A stretch of DNA of 64,000 nt from Deltaproteobacteria bacterium (GTDB lineage: Bacteria > Myxococcota_A > UBA796 > SXON01), in contig CANLGL010000010.1 in the NCBI GenBank assembly GCA_947490345.1, positions 49,835-113,834 of the forward strand, written 5' to 3'. A program made the translations under genes and the position numbers. Of this stretch, positions 7,116 to 16,474 are shown one piece after another. Numbering within the stretch: position 1 is the stretch's first letter; each line of letters opens with the position of its first letter. The notes beneath the pieces are model-generated. The model was not told the origin of the DNA. It saw only the letters and a list, made by a program, of their open reading frames with translations, and ran no database searches.

Positions 7116-9002
7116 ATGTCCACCACCCCTGTGCTCCTCCTCGCCCTTCTCGCCGCCTGCTCACAGGAGGTCTCGCTGACCAAGCAGATCATCGATGACG
7201 ACGGCGACGGCTTCACCGATCAGGTGGACTGCGACGACACGCACGCGGTCGTGAACCCGGACGCCGCAGAGGTCTGCGACGGCATCGACAACAACTGCGA
7301 CGGCATCATCGACGAGGACGCCGTCGATCCCAGCGACTGGTACGCGGACGCCGACGCGGACGGCTACGGCGCCGGCGACCCGACCACAGCCTGCGACCCG
7401 CCCGCGGGCTTCATCGAGGAGGCAGGCGACTGCGACGACGCCGACGCCACCTTCAACCCCGAAGCGTCGGAAGCCGACTGTACAGATCCAAATGACTACA
7501 ATTGTGATGGTTCGGTGGGGTTCGCCGACCTGGACGCCGACGGCTGGGCCGCCTGCGAGGAGTGCGACGACACCGACGCCAGCGTCAACCCGGTCGCCGC
7601 CGAGGTCTGCAACACCCGCGACGACGATTGCGACGGCACCATCGACGAAGCTTCTGCTTTGGACGCCGCCACGTGGGGTGCCGACACCGATGCGGACGGC
7701 TTCGGCGATGCCTCCAACACCACCCTCGCTTGCGACGCGCCGAGCGGCTTCCTCGCCGACGACACCGACTGCGACGACACCGACGCCGATGTGAACCCCA
7801 GCGCCACCGAGCTGTGCAACACCATCGACGACAATTGCGACGGCACCGTCGACGAAGATTCTGCCTTGGACGCCGCCACCTGGTACGCCGACACCGATGC
7901 GGACGGCTTCGGCGATGCCTCCAACACCACCCTCGCTTGCGACGAACCTGCGGGGTACCTTGCCGACGACACCGACTGCGACGACACCGACGCCGATGTG
8001 AACTCCAGCGCCACCGAGCTGTGCAACACCCTCGACGACAATTGCGACGGCACCGTCGACGAAGATTCTGCCTTGGACGCCACTACTTGGTATGCCGACA
8101 CCGACGTAGACGGCTTCGGCGATCTGTCGTCCACCACCCTCGCTTGCGACGAACCTGCCGGGTACCTTGCCGACGACACCGACTGCGACGACACCGACAC
8201 TGATGTGAACCCCGGCGCAACCGAGGTCTGCGACGACGGCGTCGACAACGACTGCACCGACGGCGATGCCATCTGCGCCACGACCAGTCTGGTGTACGCG
8301 TACACCGGCGCCGACCAGACGTTCACCGTCCCGGCCGGCGTGCTCATGGTGACGGTCAAGGCCTGGGGCGCGGGTGGCAGCGCCTACGGCGCGGTCGGCG
8401 CCACTGGCGGCTTCGCGATGGGGGAGCTCGCGGTGACGCCCGGGGAGGCGCTGACGGTGGTGGTGGGCGGGCCCGGCGGCAACAGCACGAGTTACGGCGG
8501 CGGCGCCGCCTCATGGCCCTACCTCGGCGGCGGCGGCATGTCGGCGATGGGCCGGGCGGGCGTGCTGCTGCTGGTAGCGGGCGGCGGCGGCGGCGGCGGG
8601 TACGGTGGAACTTCGGCCGGCGGGCCGGGCGGCGGCTTGGACGGCCTCCCAGGCACCGACGCCGGCGCTTGCACGGGCGGGGGGGGCGGCACGGCGACGG
8701 GCGGCGGCACGGGCGGAAGTTCCGGCGGAACATCGGGTTCGGCGGGCGCCGGCGGTGCAGGCGCCTCGCTCGCGGGGAGCGGCGGCGGCGGCTACTTCGG
8801 CGGCGGGGGCGGCGGCAACGGCTGCGGCTACGGCGGCGGCGGCGGCGGCGGGTCGAGCCTGGTGCCCGCAGGCGGCGTGACCGAGGCCGGGTCGTCCACG
8901 GTGGGAGGCGCGACCGACGCCGACTACGACGGGATTGCCGGTGAGGCTGGGGGCTATGGGGCGGGAGATCCGGGACCGGGCCGAGTCGTTGTTGGCTGGT
9001 GA
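7116..9002 (+). CDS. Lipoprotein with MopE-type metal-binding repeats and glycine-rich C-terminus
   Basis: This 628-residue lipoprotein (lipobox LLAAC, Cys15) contains a string of repeats of the type DCDDTDADVNPSATELC then DNCDGTVDE, the putative copper/calcium-binding motif first described in MopE (PF11617-like). Repeats run from about residue 25 to 385. Three of them (from residue 177) are almost identical 69-residue units. From residue 390 comes a strand-rich segment (YTGADQTFTVPAG) leading into a glycine-rich domain (residues about 410-628) ending GRVVVGW. It is expected on the cell surface. Metal type and partner are not readable. The start ATG lies 8 bp after a TATGCT hexamer, so the message may be nearly leaderless. 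Confidence 0.9.
   Translation: MSTTPVLLLALLAACSQEVSLTKQIIDDDGDGFTDQVDCDDTHAVVNPDAAEVCDGIDNNCDGIIDEDAVDPSDWYADADADGYGAGDPTTACDPPAGFIEEAGDCDDADATFNPEASEADCTDPNDYNCDGSVGFADLDADGWAACEECDDTDASVNPVAAEVCNTRDDDCDGTIDEASALDAATWGADTDADGFGDASNTTLACDAPSGFLADDTDCDDTDADVNPSATELCNTIDDNCDGTVDEDSALDAATWYADTDADGFGDASNTTLACDEPAGYLADDTDCDDTDADVNSSATELCNTLDDNCDGTVDEDSALDATTWYADTDVDGFGDLSSTTLACDEPAGYLADDTDCDDTDTDVNPGATEVCDDGVDNDCTDGDAICATTSLVYAYTGADQTFTVPAGVLMVTVKAWGAGGSAYGAVGATGGFAMGELAVTPGEALTVVVGGPGGNSTSYGGGAASWPYLGGGGMSAMGRAGVLLLVAGGGGGGGYGGTSAGGPGGGLDGLPGTDAGACTGGGGGTATGGGTGGSSGGTSGSAGAGGAGASLAGSGGGGYFGGGGGGNGCGYGGGGGGGSSLVPAGGVTEAGSSTVGGATDADYDGIAGEAGGYGAGDPGPGRVVVGW
7644..8264 (+). repeat. Three tandem 207 bp coding repeats
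   Basis: Three in-frame units (7644-7850, 7851-8057, 8058-8264) encode near-identical 69-residue metal-binding modules. The second unit differs from its neighbours at only a few dozen bases. This suggests recent in-gene amplification or gene conversion, while the outer MopE modules are far more divergent. Confidence 0.85.
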
Positions 9003-9554
9003 GGCCCGTCAGTTGTACGGCGCAACCTCGTCCGCGGTGACGTACAGCGCCACGACGAACTGGTTGCCGCCTTTCTTGCCAAGATCCCCCGTTGACCGCA
9101 GCTCGTCGAGGCGACCGTCGTCGCCCAGATCCGCGATCGCCGCGGCCGGGGGTACGCGCTCTCCGCGTGGGCCGAGGGCGCCGAGCTCAGCGTTACGGTG
9201 GGCACCGACCCCGACTGGGCGGCAGAAGCCTTGCGACAGGTGCTCGCGGCCTTCGACGCGCCGAGTCCCGGCGAACTCCGTCGCGCCCAGCGGGCCGCCC
9301 TCGGCCGCCTCAACCCCGCTCGCGCCGCGCCAGACCAGTTGGCGCGCGCCCTGGCCTGGCAGGTCTACTCGATCGAGGACCTGCCGGGGTGGAACGCGGC
9401 CGTGCGCGCCGTCAGCCCCGAGAGCGCGGCCGCGGCGTTGAAATCATGTCGCGACAACGCAGCCTGGGCCGCCGCTGGGCCGCCAGGAACGATGTTTCCG
9501 GTCGGGGCCGAGGCGGTTTCGTTGGCAACGCTCCTGGAGCTGCGCCTACGGTAG
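9003..9554 (+). pseudogene. M16-type peptidase remnant
   Basis: No intact gene fits here. One frame (about 9003-9088) encodes NLVRGDVQRHDELVAAFLAK and ends in TGA. The same frame resumes directly after this stop and runs to 9554 with EATVVAQIRDRRGRGYALSAW, then TVGTDPDWAAEALRQVLAAF and YSIEDLPGW. The second part reads like the C-terminal M16 (pitrilysin/processing protease) domain, where R-RGRGYA-S precedes a TDP-AAEAL segment. The N-terminal zinc-binding HxxEH half is missing. The gene overlaps the convergent patatin-like remnant by 9 bp. I judge it a decayed M16 gene; a short expressed fragment from GTG 9198 cannot be excluded. Confidence 0.45.
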
Positions 9555-10474
9555 CCACTCCTCCCGCAGCCCCGGGAATTTCTCGATCCCCCTGACGCTG
9601 TGCTCACCGAGCCCGCGGTAGGCCTCGAATTGCTCCTCGCCGAAGAACTGGTCGGCGGTGCTCTCGTGCGGGAACGTTGGATTCGCCGCCGCATAGCTCT
9701 CGATCGACAAGCTCTCGTCACCGGTCAGGCGCGCCTTGATGTAGATGAGGAAGCCCTCCTCGGTGGGCGAGTACCGGATGCGCCCCACCGCGTGGTGACA
9801 GTCGCCGACCCGCGCCGACTTTCCCCGAAGCGCGTCCAGATCGATGTCGACGTCGATGCCGAGGTCGATGCGGGCGTAGCGGAGCGCGGTCGAGAGACTG
9901 CCCAGCGTCAGCCCGCCGTCCTCCTCGCCGTCGACCGAGATGATCAACGAGGCACGGCGCCGAAGCAGCTCGTAGACCCCCAGATTCTCGATGTGACCGC
10001 CGTCCGAGGCGTTCACGTAGCGGTGCCCCGCGTTGAGATCACCGACAGCAGCTCCGGGATCGGCAACAACTCCTGAAACGCCGCCCGCGCCTCTTCCCGT
10101 GAGGACCAGGCCTCGTCGCGGTCGACGACCGGGAAAAGCCGGCTGCGCAGCGCCCGGAGCGTTGCGGCGCGGACGATGCCCTGCTCCGGCCAGTCCTCGT
10201 CGTCGCTGGGGAGCGTCAGCCCGCCGAAGGGCAAGGCGACCGTGCCGAGCACGCCGTCGTGGCTGGGGGCGAGGATGCTGGCGGCCGACGGGACCTTGGT
10301 GTTCCACTCCTTGATCGCGCTGCGCGTCATCTCCAGGAACGCGAGCGTGTGTCGGTCGAGCCCCTGGACCTTCTCGTTGGCGCTCTCCGCGAGGCTTGAC
10401 TCGTCGTGCTCATCGTCGTCGGACGCCGACAAGCTCGGGAAAATCAGCTTGGTGAGGTCGACGAACATTCCCAC
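9546..10474 (-). pseudogene. Patatin-like phospholipase remnant, frameshifted
   Basis: Two overlapping minus-strand frames together look like the C-terminal half of a patatin-like (PNPLA) hydrolase. The upstream frame (10474 to about 10050) has ordinary composition (MGMFVDLTKLIFPSLSASDD). The downstream frame carries DGGHIENLGVYELLRRR, which holds the catalytic Asp of the D-G-G/A motif, then ISVDGEED and RYARIDLGIDVDID. The switch occurs at about 10030-10080. The nucleophile elbow GxSxG, expected upstream, is absent, and an in-frame TAG lies before 10474. It is therefore both truncated and frameshifted. A sequencing error could explain the frameshift but not the missing N-terminus. Confidence 0.55.
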
Positions 10475-10721
10475 GGGACTCCAGGTTTCGCGCGGAGGCT
10501 ACCACAAGGAACTGCGTGGAAGTACGGACGCGGACACCGGCCGGCCGGAGCCGCCGGCTGCCTCAGGAAAAACCCTCAGAAAAACCCTTCCCACGACTTG
10601 ACCATCACCCGTGATCAGGGCACAGTTCACCCGTCGTCAGGTGGTGGCTCCTCCGGGAAAGGCTTGACGACATAACCCCCCTCTCGTCGCCCCCACGAAA
10701 GGTCAACAAAAGGAAGTCACC

Positions 10722-11165
10722 GTGCCTACCGAAGAACTGTTTGGTAATTATCACTTCCTCCTGGAAATCCAGGGGATCATCAGCGACAACAAGATCATCG
10801 TCGGTGGATTCAAGTCCGTCTCGGGCATGGATAGCCAAACCGAAGTGGTCGAGTTCAAGCAAGGCAACGACAAGGCCGTTCGCAAGAAGCCGGGCCGCAC
10901 GACCTACAGCAACATCGTCCTCGAGCGCGGCTACACCGCGACCGACGACCTGTGGCAGTGGCGCAAGAACATCGAGGACGGCAAGATCGACCGCCGCTCG
11001 GGTTCCATCATCGTGCTGGACCAGGACGGTGCCACCGAAGTGGCCCGCTACAACTTCTTCGAAGGCTGGCCCTGCAAGTGGAACGTCCCGGACATGAACG
11101 CCGACTCCTCCGCGATGGCGATCGAGAAGATCGAAATCGCGATCGAGAAGGTCGAGCGCGGATAG
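10722..11165 (+). CDS. Contractile-tail tube protein (gp19/Afp1/Pvc1-like)
   Basis: This 147-residue protein resembles the T4 gp19-like tube proteins of phage tails and extracellular contractile injection systems. It starts with NYHFLLEIQG, has GGFKSVSGMDSQTEVVEFKQG, a K-P-G-R-T-Y block (residues 53-60), then WQWRKNIEDGKIDRRSGSII and ends MAIEKIEIAIEKVERG, all typical of the fold. The start is GTG 10722, with AAAGGAAG upstream, and a strong terminator follows, so it is a single-gene unit. No sheath, baseplate, spike or AAA+ gene of such a system is nearby in this window. It is either an orphan tube paralogue or serves a locus elsewhere. Confidence 0.88.
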   Translation: MPTEELFGNYHFLLEIQGIISDNKIIVGGFKSVSGMDSQTEVVEFKQGNDKAVRKKPGRTTYSNIVLERGYTATDDLWQWRKNIEDGKIDRRSGSIIVLDQDGATEVARYNFFEGWPCKWNVPDMNADSSAMAIEKIEIAIEKVERG

Positions 11166-11199
11166 TGCCGCACGCCGCCTTGCGGCGGCGCGTCCACCC

Positions 11200-11232
11200 A
11201 GCCCGGGGCTTTCCCCGGGCTGTGGTGTTTTT
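11200..11232 (+). terminator. Rho-independent terminator after the tube gene
   Basis: A perfect 9 bp inverted repeat (AGCCCGGGG/CCCCGGGCT, loop CTTT) is followed by a T-rich run ending at 11232. It lies 35 bp after the tube-protein stop. Confidence 0.8.
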
Positions 11233-11275
11233 GGGGCCGTAGGGCCTGCGCTCAGACCCATCACCTTCGGCGCGG

Positions 11276-12556
11276 CTACTCCCCCAACCCCACCCCCTGC
11301 AAAACCAAGGTCGGCGCGTCCACCTCGTCGCAGCGCTCCTGATCCGATGCCACCTCGCTGACAGCGCGCAATAGCCCCGCAACCGAGGTGTCCAGCCCCA
11401 TCGTGACGGTGCCGACGCGCTCGCCGGCGGCGATGACGCCGAGACGAACCCGCCCGACGACACGGCCAGTCACCAGGTCGATCGGCGGCAACGCATCGAC
11501 CAGAAGGTAGTTCCGCAGCTCGGTGAGGATGACGTTGCGGGTGCGGGAGCCTGGCCGGACGATCAGGTTGGATGCCCGGAGTTGGCCGCCGCGCACATGC
11601 CCCGTGGGGCGAAGGCCCGCCGCCCGCGCGCTCTCCGGATCGTGAAACAGGCTGTTGGGCACGCCTTCTTTGAGCAGCGGGACCGCGATCGGCGGCACGC
11701 CACGCTCGTCGAAGGGCCAGGTGTGCAGGCCGCTGGCGAGCCCCCCGTCGTCGGTCACATGCAGGACCGTGGCCGAGAGCGCCCGGCCCAGCGTGCCCGT
11801 CAGCAGGTTCCCCGCCACCACGGCCGGCGCCGCGAACGCCGGCGCGAGGCTCCGCAAGAACGCCGCGATGGCGCGGGGCTCAAGCACCAAGGGCAGCGGC
11901 CCTCCCGGCAAAGACGCTGGTCGCGACAGGTCCTCGATCCGTCGGCGCAGCTCCACGCCAAAGGGGAGGCTGGCCACATTCGAGAAGTGCCGACTGGCGA
12001 TGCGATGACCGAGCTCCAGCGAGCCAAGGGAGGCGTCGGCCTCCATCGTGTACGTCGTCGCCGCCGCCGACAGCTCGACATCGCGTGTCGACAGCCAACT
12101 CCGCCGCTCACGCACTTCTTCGTACCGCAAGCGCCGGAGCATGACCTGCCCCTGGTTGAGCGAGCGCTCGGCGAGACCCAGCATCTCGTTGCGATCCTCG
12201 TCCTCGACGCTGCCGTAGCGGCGATCATCGATGCCGAGCGGTCCGGTGATCGGCGCGAACCGGTCGGCGGGGCCCGCCCACTCCGAACGGGGGGCCTGGT
12301 GCGCCGCCGCCATCGCCTGGGAAACGAGCGGCTTTCGGAGAGGCCCGGTCGCGACGCCAACTCGTCCGCCGTCCAGCCACAAGCGCAAGGTCCACACTTC
12401 CTCTTCGACGCGGGCCGCGCGCACGCGCATCCCCGTGGTGAGGAATCGATCGAAGCGTTGATGCATCACCTCGGCGGCGCGCGCGCCTTCGGCACGGGAT
12501 GCGTCGAGGAGCGACAGGAGCTCCGATCGGTCGTCCATGGCCGGAGAGTATGTCAT
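11276..12556 (-). CDS. TldD/PmbA family metalloprotease-like protein
   Basis: The 426-residue product (or 420 residues from ATG 12538) matches the TldD/PmbA family, zinc proteases that help degrade or mature peptides such as microcins and antitoxins. Supporting segments are TGPLRKPLVSQAMAAAHQAP in the N-terminal half, ELSAAATTYTMEADAS in the core, and the C-terminal GHVRGGQLRASNLIVRPGS block typical of the family. The HExxxH zinc motif of TldD is not evident, as in PmbA-like partner subunits. It is a lone gene here rather than a tldD-pmbA pair. Confidence 0.75.
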   Translation of the reverse strand: MTYSPAMDDRSELLSLLDASRAEGARAAEVMHQRFDRFLTTGMRVRAARVEEEVWTLRLWLDGGRVGVATGPLRKPLVSQAMAAAHQAPRSEWAGPADRFAPITGPLGIDDRRYGSVEDEDRNEMLGLAERSLNQGQVMLRRLRYEEVRERRSWLSTRDVELSAAATTYTMEADASLGSLELGHRIASRHFSNVASLPFGVELRRRIEDLSRPASLPGGPLPLVLEPRAIAAFLRSLAPAFAAPAVVAGNLLTGTLGRALSATVLHVTDDGGLASGLHTWPFDERGVPPIAVPLLKEGVPNSLFHDPESARAAGLRPTGHVRGGQLRASNLIVRPGSRTRNVILTELRNYLLVDALPPIDLVTGRVVGRVRLGVIAAGERVGTVTMGLDTSVAGLLRAVSEVASDQERCDEVDAPTLVLQGVGLGE

Positions 12557-12560
12557 CCCG

Positions 12561-12992
12561 TCACGGAAGCGTCAGGGGGAAGTCACGGACGTCGGCGACG
12601 AGGCTGCCGTCGTCGATGGCCGCGTGCAGTTCGGTGTTCATGTCGTCCTCGACTTCCCGGCCGTCGGAATGCTGTGCGACAAGCTGGTAGTTGAGCACCG
12701 TTCCCCAACAGCCATCGAGCGCGGTCACTCCCAGCGCCGCAAAGGTCACCTCGCCGTTGGCGCCCGTGGTGCCGACCCCCAGGATCGCATTGGTCCAACC
12801 TCGGTCATCGAGCGCGACCTCGACGTCGGCGACCGCGCCGGCAGCATCCTCGACCCGCGCTCGGATCTCGATATCGTAGGTGACAGGCTCACCACATTGC
12901 ACACCGGCGGGATCGGAATCCTCCGCTTCGTCTACGGTCTCGTCCGCTGGCGCGCAGCCCGCCAAACACAGCACAAGGAACACACGCGACAT
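12561..12992 (-). CDS. Small lipoprotein with Ig-like domain
   Basis: This 143-residue protein has a signal MSRVFLVLCLAGC with lipobox LAGC (Cys13), then an acidic linker. A single beta-rich domain (residues about 32-143) follows, with a T-G-A-N-G-E-V-T-F turn near 76-84 typical of carboxypeptidase-regulatory or big-Ig folds. It lies 4 bp upstream of the TldD-like gene on the same strand, so the two are probably co-transcribed. Function is unknown. Confidence 0.75.
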   Translation of the reverse strand: MSRVFLVLCLAGCAPADETVDEAEDSDPAGVQCGEPVTYDIEIRARVEDAAGAVADVEVALDDRGWTNAILGVGTTGANGEVTFAALGVTALDGCWGTVLNYQLVAQHSDGREVEDDMNTELHAAIDDGSLVADVRDFPLTLP

Positions 12993-13073
12993 GGACGCCT
13001 CCCGGGATAGATTCCGCGGCCACAGAGGCTACGCCGGGCCAGCCGACGTCGCCACCCCAGCCAGGAGCCGCTC

Positions 13074-16000
13074 GTGCCGAATCACCCGTATCTGCAAGCC
13101 GCCGAAGCCGAAGGCCGCGTTCGCGTCCGCGTCCTCATCGAGGACGGGGATGTCGTGGTGCGCGTCTACCAGCCCACCGACCTCACCCTCAGCGAGCTTT
13201 TCCCGATCATCGACCACTTCGGGGTGGTCGTCAGCGACGAATGGGCCGAGTCGGGCGCCAGCGAAGGCGGCGCGGCGGTGGACAGCTTCCGTGTCGAGCG
13301 CGTGCCCGGCGTGTCCACTGCTGAGCTGATGGCGCGGCAGGACAAGCTCGTGGCCGGGCTCGAAGCGGTCTTCGAAAAGAAGATGGCCTCTGACCCGCTC
13401 AACAAACTGGTGCTCCGCAGCAACCTCACCTGGCAGGAGGTCGATCTCATCCGCGCGTACGTCGGCTACGCGAAGCAGATCAAGCTCGCCCACACCGTGC
13501 CGCGCGTCCAGGAGATCCTGGTCAACCAGTCCGCCGCCGTCGCCGCGTTGGTGACCCTGTTCCATGCACGGCTTGACCCCGAGTTGGGCGAAGCGCGTGC
13601 GGCGGCCATGGGCGCCGCCTCCGCCGCGGTCGAAGACGAGCTGCGCAAGATCCCGACCGTCGACGAGGACTTTGTCCTGCGCTTCTTGTTCAACCTCGTC
13701 GAAGCGTCGCTGCGCACCAATTTCTACCGCACCGATCGCGTCTTCCACTACATCAGCTTCAAGGTCGACCATGCCAAGATCCGTCACATCCCGCCGCCGC
13801 GGCTGATGGTCGAGGTCTACGTGCACCACTACGAGATGGAGGGCGTTCACCTCCGCGGCGGCCCGATCGCCCGCGGCGGGCTGCGCTACTCCGACCGGGC
13901 GGACTTCCGCACCGAGGTCCTCGGCCTGGTCACCACCCAGATGGTCAAAAACGTCGTCATCGTGCCCGAAGGCAGCAAGGGCGGCTTCTACGTCAAGTAC
14001 ACCATCGACGACGCGGGCGAGCGCAGGCGCGTGGGCGATCGGCTCTACCAGGTGCTGATCCGCGGCCTCCTCGACATCACCGACAACCTCGTGGCCGGCA
14101 AGGTCGTCCACCCGCCAAACGTTGTTGCTCACGATGGAGACGACCCCTACCTCGTGGTCGCCGCCGACAAGGGAACCGCCCACCTCTCCGACACCGCCAA
14201 CGCCCTGAGCAAGGCCTATGGGTACTGGTTGGGCGACGCCTTCGCGTCGGGCGGCAGCCAGGGCTACGACCACAAGGTCGTCGGCATCACGGCGCGCGGC
14301 GGCTGGGTGCTCGTCAAACGGCTTTTCCGCGAGCTGGGTATGGACGCCGACAAGCAGGAGTTCACCTGCTTCGGCATCGGCGACTGCGGCGGGGACGTCT
14401 TCGGCAACGGCGTGATCGAGACGCCGCAGATGAAGCTCATCGCGGCGTTCAACCACCAACATATCTTCTTCGATCCCACCCCCGACCCCGAGCGGAGCTT
14501 CGTCGAGCGCAAGCGCCTCTTCGACATCGTCGGCGGCTGGGAGCAGTACGACACCTCGCTCTTGAGCGCGGGTGGCGGAGTGTACTCGCGTCGGCAGAAG
14601 ACGATCCCGCTGAGCGCCGAAGTCAAAGCCATGCTCGGTACCGACGACGACGAGCTGAGCCCCAACCAGGTCCTCAACCTGATCCTCCGCCTTCAGGTGG
14701 ACCTGTTCTGGAACGGCGGCATCGGCACCTACGTGCGCGCCACCAGCGAGACCAATGCCGATGCCAACGATCCGTCCAATGACGACGTTCGGGTCTCGGC
14801 GACGGAACTGCGGTGCAAGATGGTCGGCGAGGGTGGCAATCTTGGCTTCACCCAGCTGGCGCGCATCGAGTTCGCCCAGCGCGGCGGTCGCCTCAACACC
14901 GACTTCGTGGACAACTCGGGCGGCGTCGACACCTCGGACCACGAGGTCAACCTCAAGATCCTGCTGAACCCGATGGTGTCTTCAGGGCGAATCACCGAAG
15001 AACAACGAAACGAGATCATTCGTTCGATGACGGACGAGGTCGCCGGAATGGTTTTGGAGAACAACAACCAGAACGGTCGACTCATTTCGCTCGACGAAGT
15101 GCGCTCGGCGCGGGACCCCCACCCCTACGGACGCGCCATCGACTGGGTGTGCCAGAAAGGCAGCGTCAGCCGCCGCTTCCTGTGCCTGCCCGAAGACGAT
15201 CAGATCCGTCGTCGCGCCGCAAACAACAAGGGGCTCGTCCGCCCCGAGCTCGCCGTGCTGCAGGCCCACGTCAAGATGCACGTCTTCAAGATGCTCATGC
15301 AGGAAGATGCCTCCACGATCCCGGCGTTCGACCGGCTCCTCAAGGGGTACTTCCCGGCCCGCATGCGGGCGGACTTCGCGGATGACCTTCCCAAGCACAT
15401 GCTGGCCAAGGCCATCGTGATGACCACCCTGTTGACCGAGGTCGCGACCGACGCCGGCTCGGCCTACTTCCCGATGATGTTGGAGCTCACCGGCGCCAGC
15501 GTCGGCCGCATCGCGTCGTCGTGGACCGAGGCCATGCGCCTCTCGGGCGGTCCGGTGGTGCGTAAGGGCCTCATCGCCGCGCACGCCCATCCCGAAGCGG
15601 CGTACGCCGCCTGGACGCGCTTCACGGACGGCATCCTCCAGTTGGTGCTGTCGTGGCTGTCCCCGGGCAGCAACGGGTACGCGGGAGAGGACCAGACGCT
15701 CTTCAACGACGCGCTGGACGCCATCGCCGCCACCCGCGCCGGAAATGATGCGACCTACAGCAAGAACACCATCGGCAAGATGGTGGGCGCCGGCATCCCC
15801 GAGGACACTGCCGCCCGCGTCGTGCGCGCCGGCAGCACCGCCCGCGCCAGCGAGATCTGCCTGATCAGCAAGCGCCGCGGCGAAAGCATCCGCGACACCG
15901 CACTGCTCTATCAGGCCGTGGGCGTCGCCTCGGGGCTCACCCCCACCCTCCGCAGCATCGCCAGCCGGCGCGGCGAAGGGCGGTGGGATCCGGTGGCTCT

Positions 16001-16220
16001 GGGCATCCAGCGCACCCGCTACCGCGCGCTCTTGCGCGATCTCGCCATTCAGAGCCCGGTGCAAGGCGCCAGCCTGCGTTTCGGCGTGGAGCGCGGAGTG
16101 GAGTTGGTCTCGACCGACAAGGTCAAAGCCGTGGCCGACGTCATCGTGCGCGTGGTCGGGCGTGAGCCGGACGTCGCGGCGCTCCTGGTGGGCGAGCATC
16201 GGATTCGCGCGGTGATGTGA
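13074..16220 (+). CDS. gdh: NAD-dependent glutamate dehydrogenase, large type
   Basis: The 1048-residue product belongs to the large NAD-glutamate dehydrogenases (Bac_GDH type), which convert glutamate to 2-oxoglutarate and ammonia in the cytoplasm. The catalytic region shows GGPIARGGLRYSDRADFRTE, then MVKNVVIVPEGSKGGF with the substrate-binding lysines, AADKGTAHLSDTAN, and the nucleotide-binding segment FGIGDCGGDVFGNG. It is much shorter than the about 1600-residue 180 kDa enzymes and keeps only a short N-terminal region with an ACT-like look. The start is GTG 13074, with AGGAG at about 8 bp upstream. It is monocistronic, followed by terminator-like repeats. Large GDHs are usually catabolic and allosterically controlled. 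Confidence 0.93.
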   Translation: MPNHPYLQAAEAEGRVRVRVLIEDGDVVVRVYQPTDLTLSELFPIIDHFGVVVSDEWAESGASEGGAAVDSFRVERVPGVSTAELMARQDKLVAGLEAVFEKKMASDPLNKLVLRSNLTWQEVDLIRAYVGYAKQIKLAHTVPRVQEILVNQSAAVAALVTLFHARLDPELGEARAAAMGAASAAVEDELRKIPTVDEDFVLRFLFNLVEASLRTNFYRTDRVFHYISFKVDHAKIRHIPPPRLMVEVYVHHYEMEGVHLRGGPIARGGLRYSDRADFRTEVLGLVTTQMVKNVVIVPEGSKGGFYVKYTIDDAGERRRVGDRLYQVLIRGLLDITDNLVAGKVVHPPNVVAHDGDDPYLVVAADKGTAHLSDTANALSKAYGYWLGDAFASGGSQGYDHKVVGITARGGWVLVKRLFRELGMDADKQEFTCFGIGDCGGDVFGNGVIETPQMKLIAAFNHQHIFFDPTPDPERSFVERKRLFDIVGGWEQYDTSLLSAGGGVYSRRQKTIPLSAEVKAMLGTDDDELSPNQVLNLILRLQVDLFWNGGIGTYVRATSETNADANDPSNDDVRVSATELRCKMVGEGGNLGFTQLARIEFAQRGGRLNTDFVDNSGGVDTSDHEVNLKILLNPMVSSGRITEEQRNEIIRSMTDEVAGMVLENNNQNGRLISLDEVRSARDPHPYGRAIDWVCQKGSVSRRFLCLPEDDQIRRRAANNKGLVRPELAVLQAHVKMHVFKMLMQEDASTIPAFDRLLKGYFPARMRADFADDLPKHMLAKAIVMTTLLTEVATDAGSAYFPMMLELTGASVGRIASSWTEAMRLSGGPVVRKGLIAAHAHPEAAYAAWTRFTDGILQLVLSWLSPGSNGYAGEDQTLFNDALDAIAATRAGNDATYSKNTIGKMVGAGIPEDTAARVVRAGSTARASEICLISKRRGESIRDTALLYQAVGVASGLTPTLRSIASRRGEGRWDPVALGIQRTRYRALLRDLAIQSPVQGASLRFGVERGVELVSTDKVKAVADVIVRVVGREPDVAALLVGEHRIRAVM

Positions 16221-16226
16221 GCTTGC

Positions 16227-16272
16227 GCCCGGTAGGGGAAGGGGCGAAGCCTCTTCCGCTGTTTTCGGTCAG
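16227..16272. repeat. 46 bp direct repeat, copy 1, with hairpin
   Basis: It is almost identical to 16429-16474 (one base differs inside the stem). It contains the hairpin GGAAGGGGC-GAA-GCCTCTTCC (16237-16257) followed by a short T run, so it probably acts as a terminator after the glutamate dehydrogenase gene. Confidence 0.8.
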
Positions 16273-16291
16273 TTCCCCAGGCCGCCGCGCG

Positions 16292-16474
16292 CGTCGGCTC
16301 CACGAGCCATGAGACGCCCAGCCGGCATGGGGGACCGCGGGGATGGGGAGAGGGCCACGTCCCGGCGCGTTACTGAACGCGCTGGGCGCCGCAGGCCAGA
16401 AAGCGTAGCTTGGAGGCCGAAGGGAATGGCCCGGTAGGGGAAGGGGCGAAGCCTCTTCCCCTGTTTTCGGTCAG
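16292..16474 (+). repeat. Dispersed repeat element, copy A
   Basis: About 180 bp that match, in inverted orientation, the sequence at 60366-60546. Shared blocks include GGCATGGGGGA, GGGGAGAGGGCCACGTCCCG (16345-16364), GCGCGTTA, GCTTGGAGGCCGA/GGAGGG and AATGGCCCGGTAGGGG. It ends in a GC hairpin (16437-16461) plus TGTTTT and overlaps the stop of the cNMP-binding gene. It sits between two convergent genes, a position suited to two-way termination. Confidence 0.8.

Noticed and set aside
9000..9088. Readthrough of the MopE lipoprotein stop (GW-TGA-GPS) as another Sec protein
   Set aside because: GRVVVGW is the natural end of the glycine-rich domain. The following frame is short and has no cysteine partner.
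13029..14942. 637-residue open frame antisense to the glutamate dehydrogenase
   Set aside because: It mirrors the codon pattern of the strong plus-strand gene and has no recognisable domain; a typical high-GC shadow.
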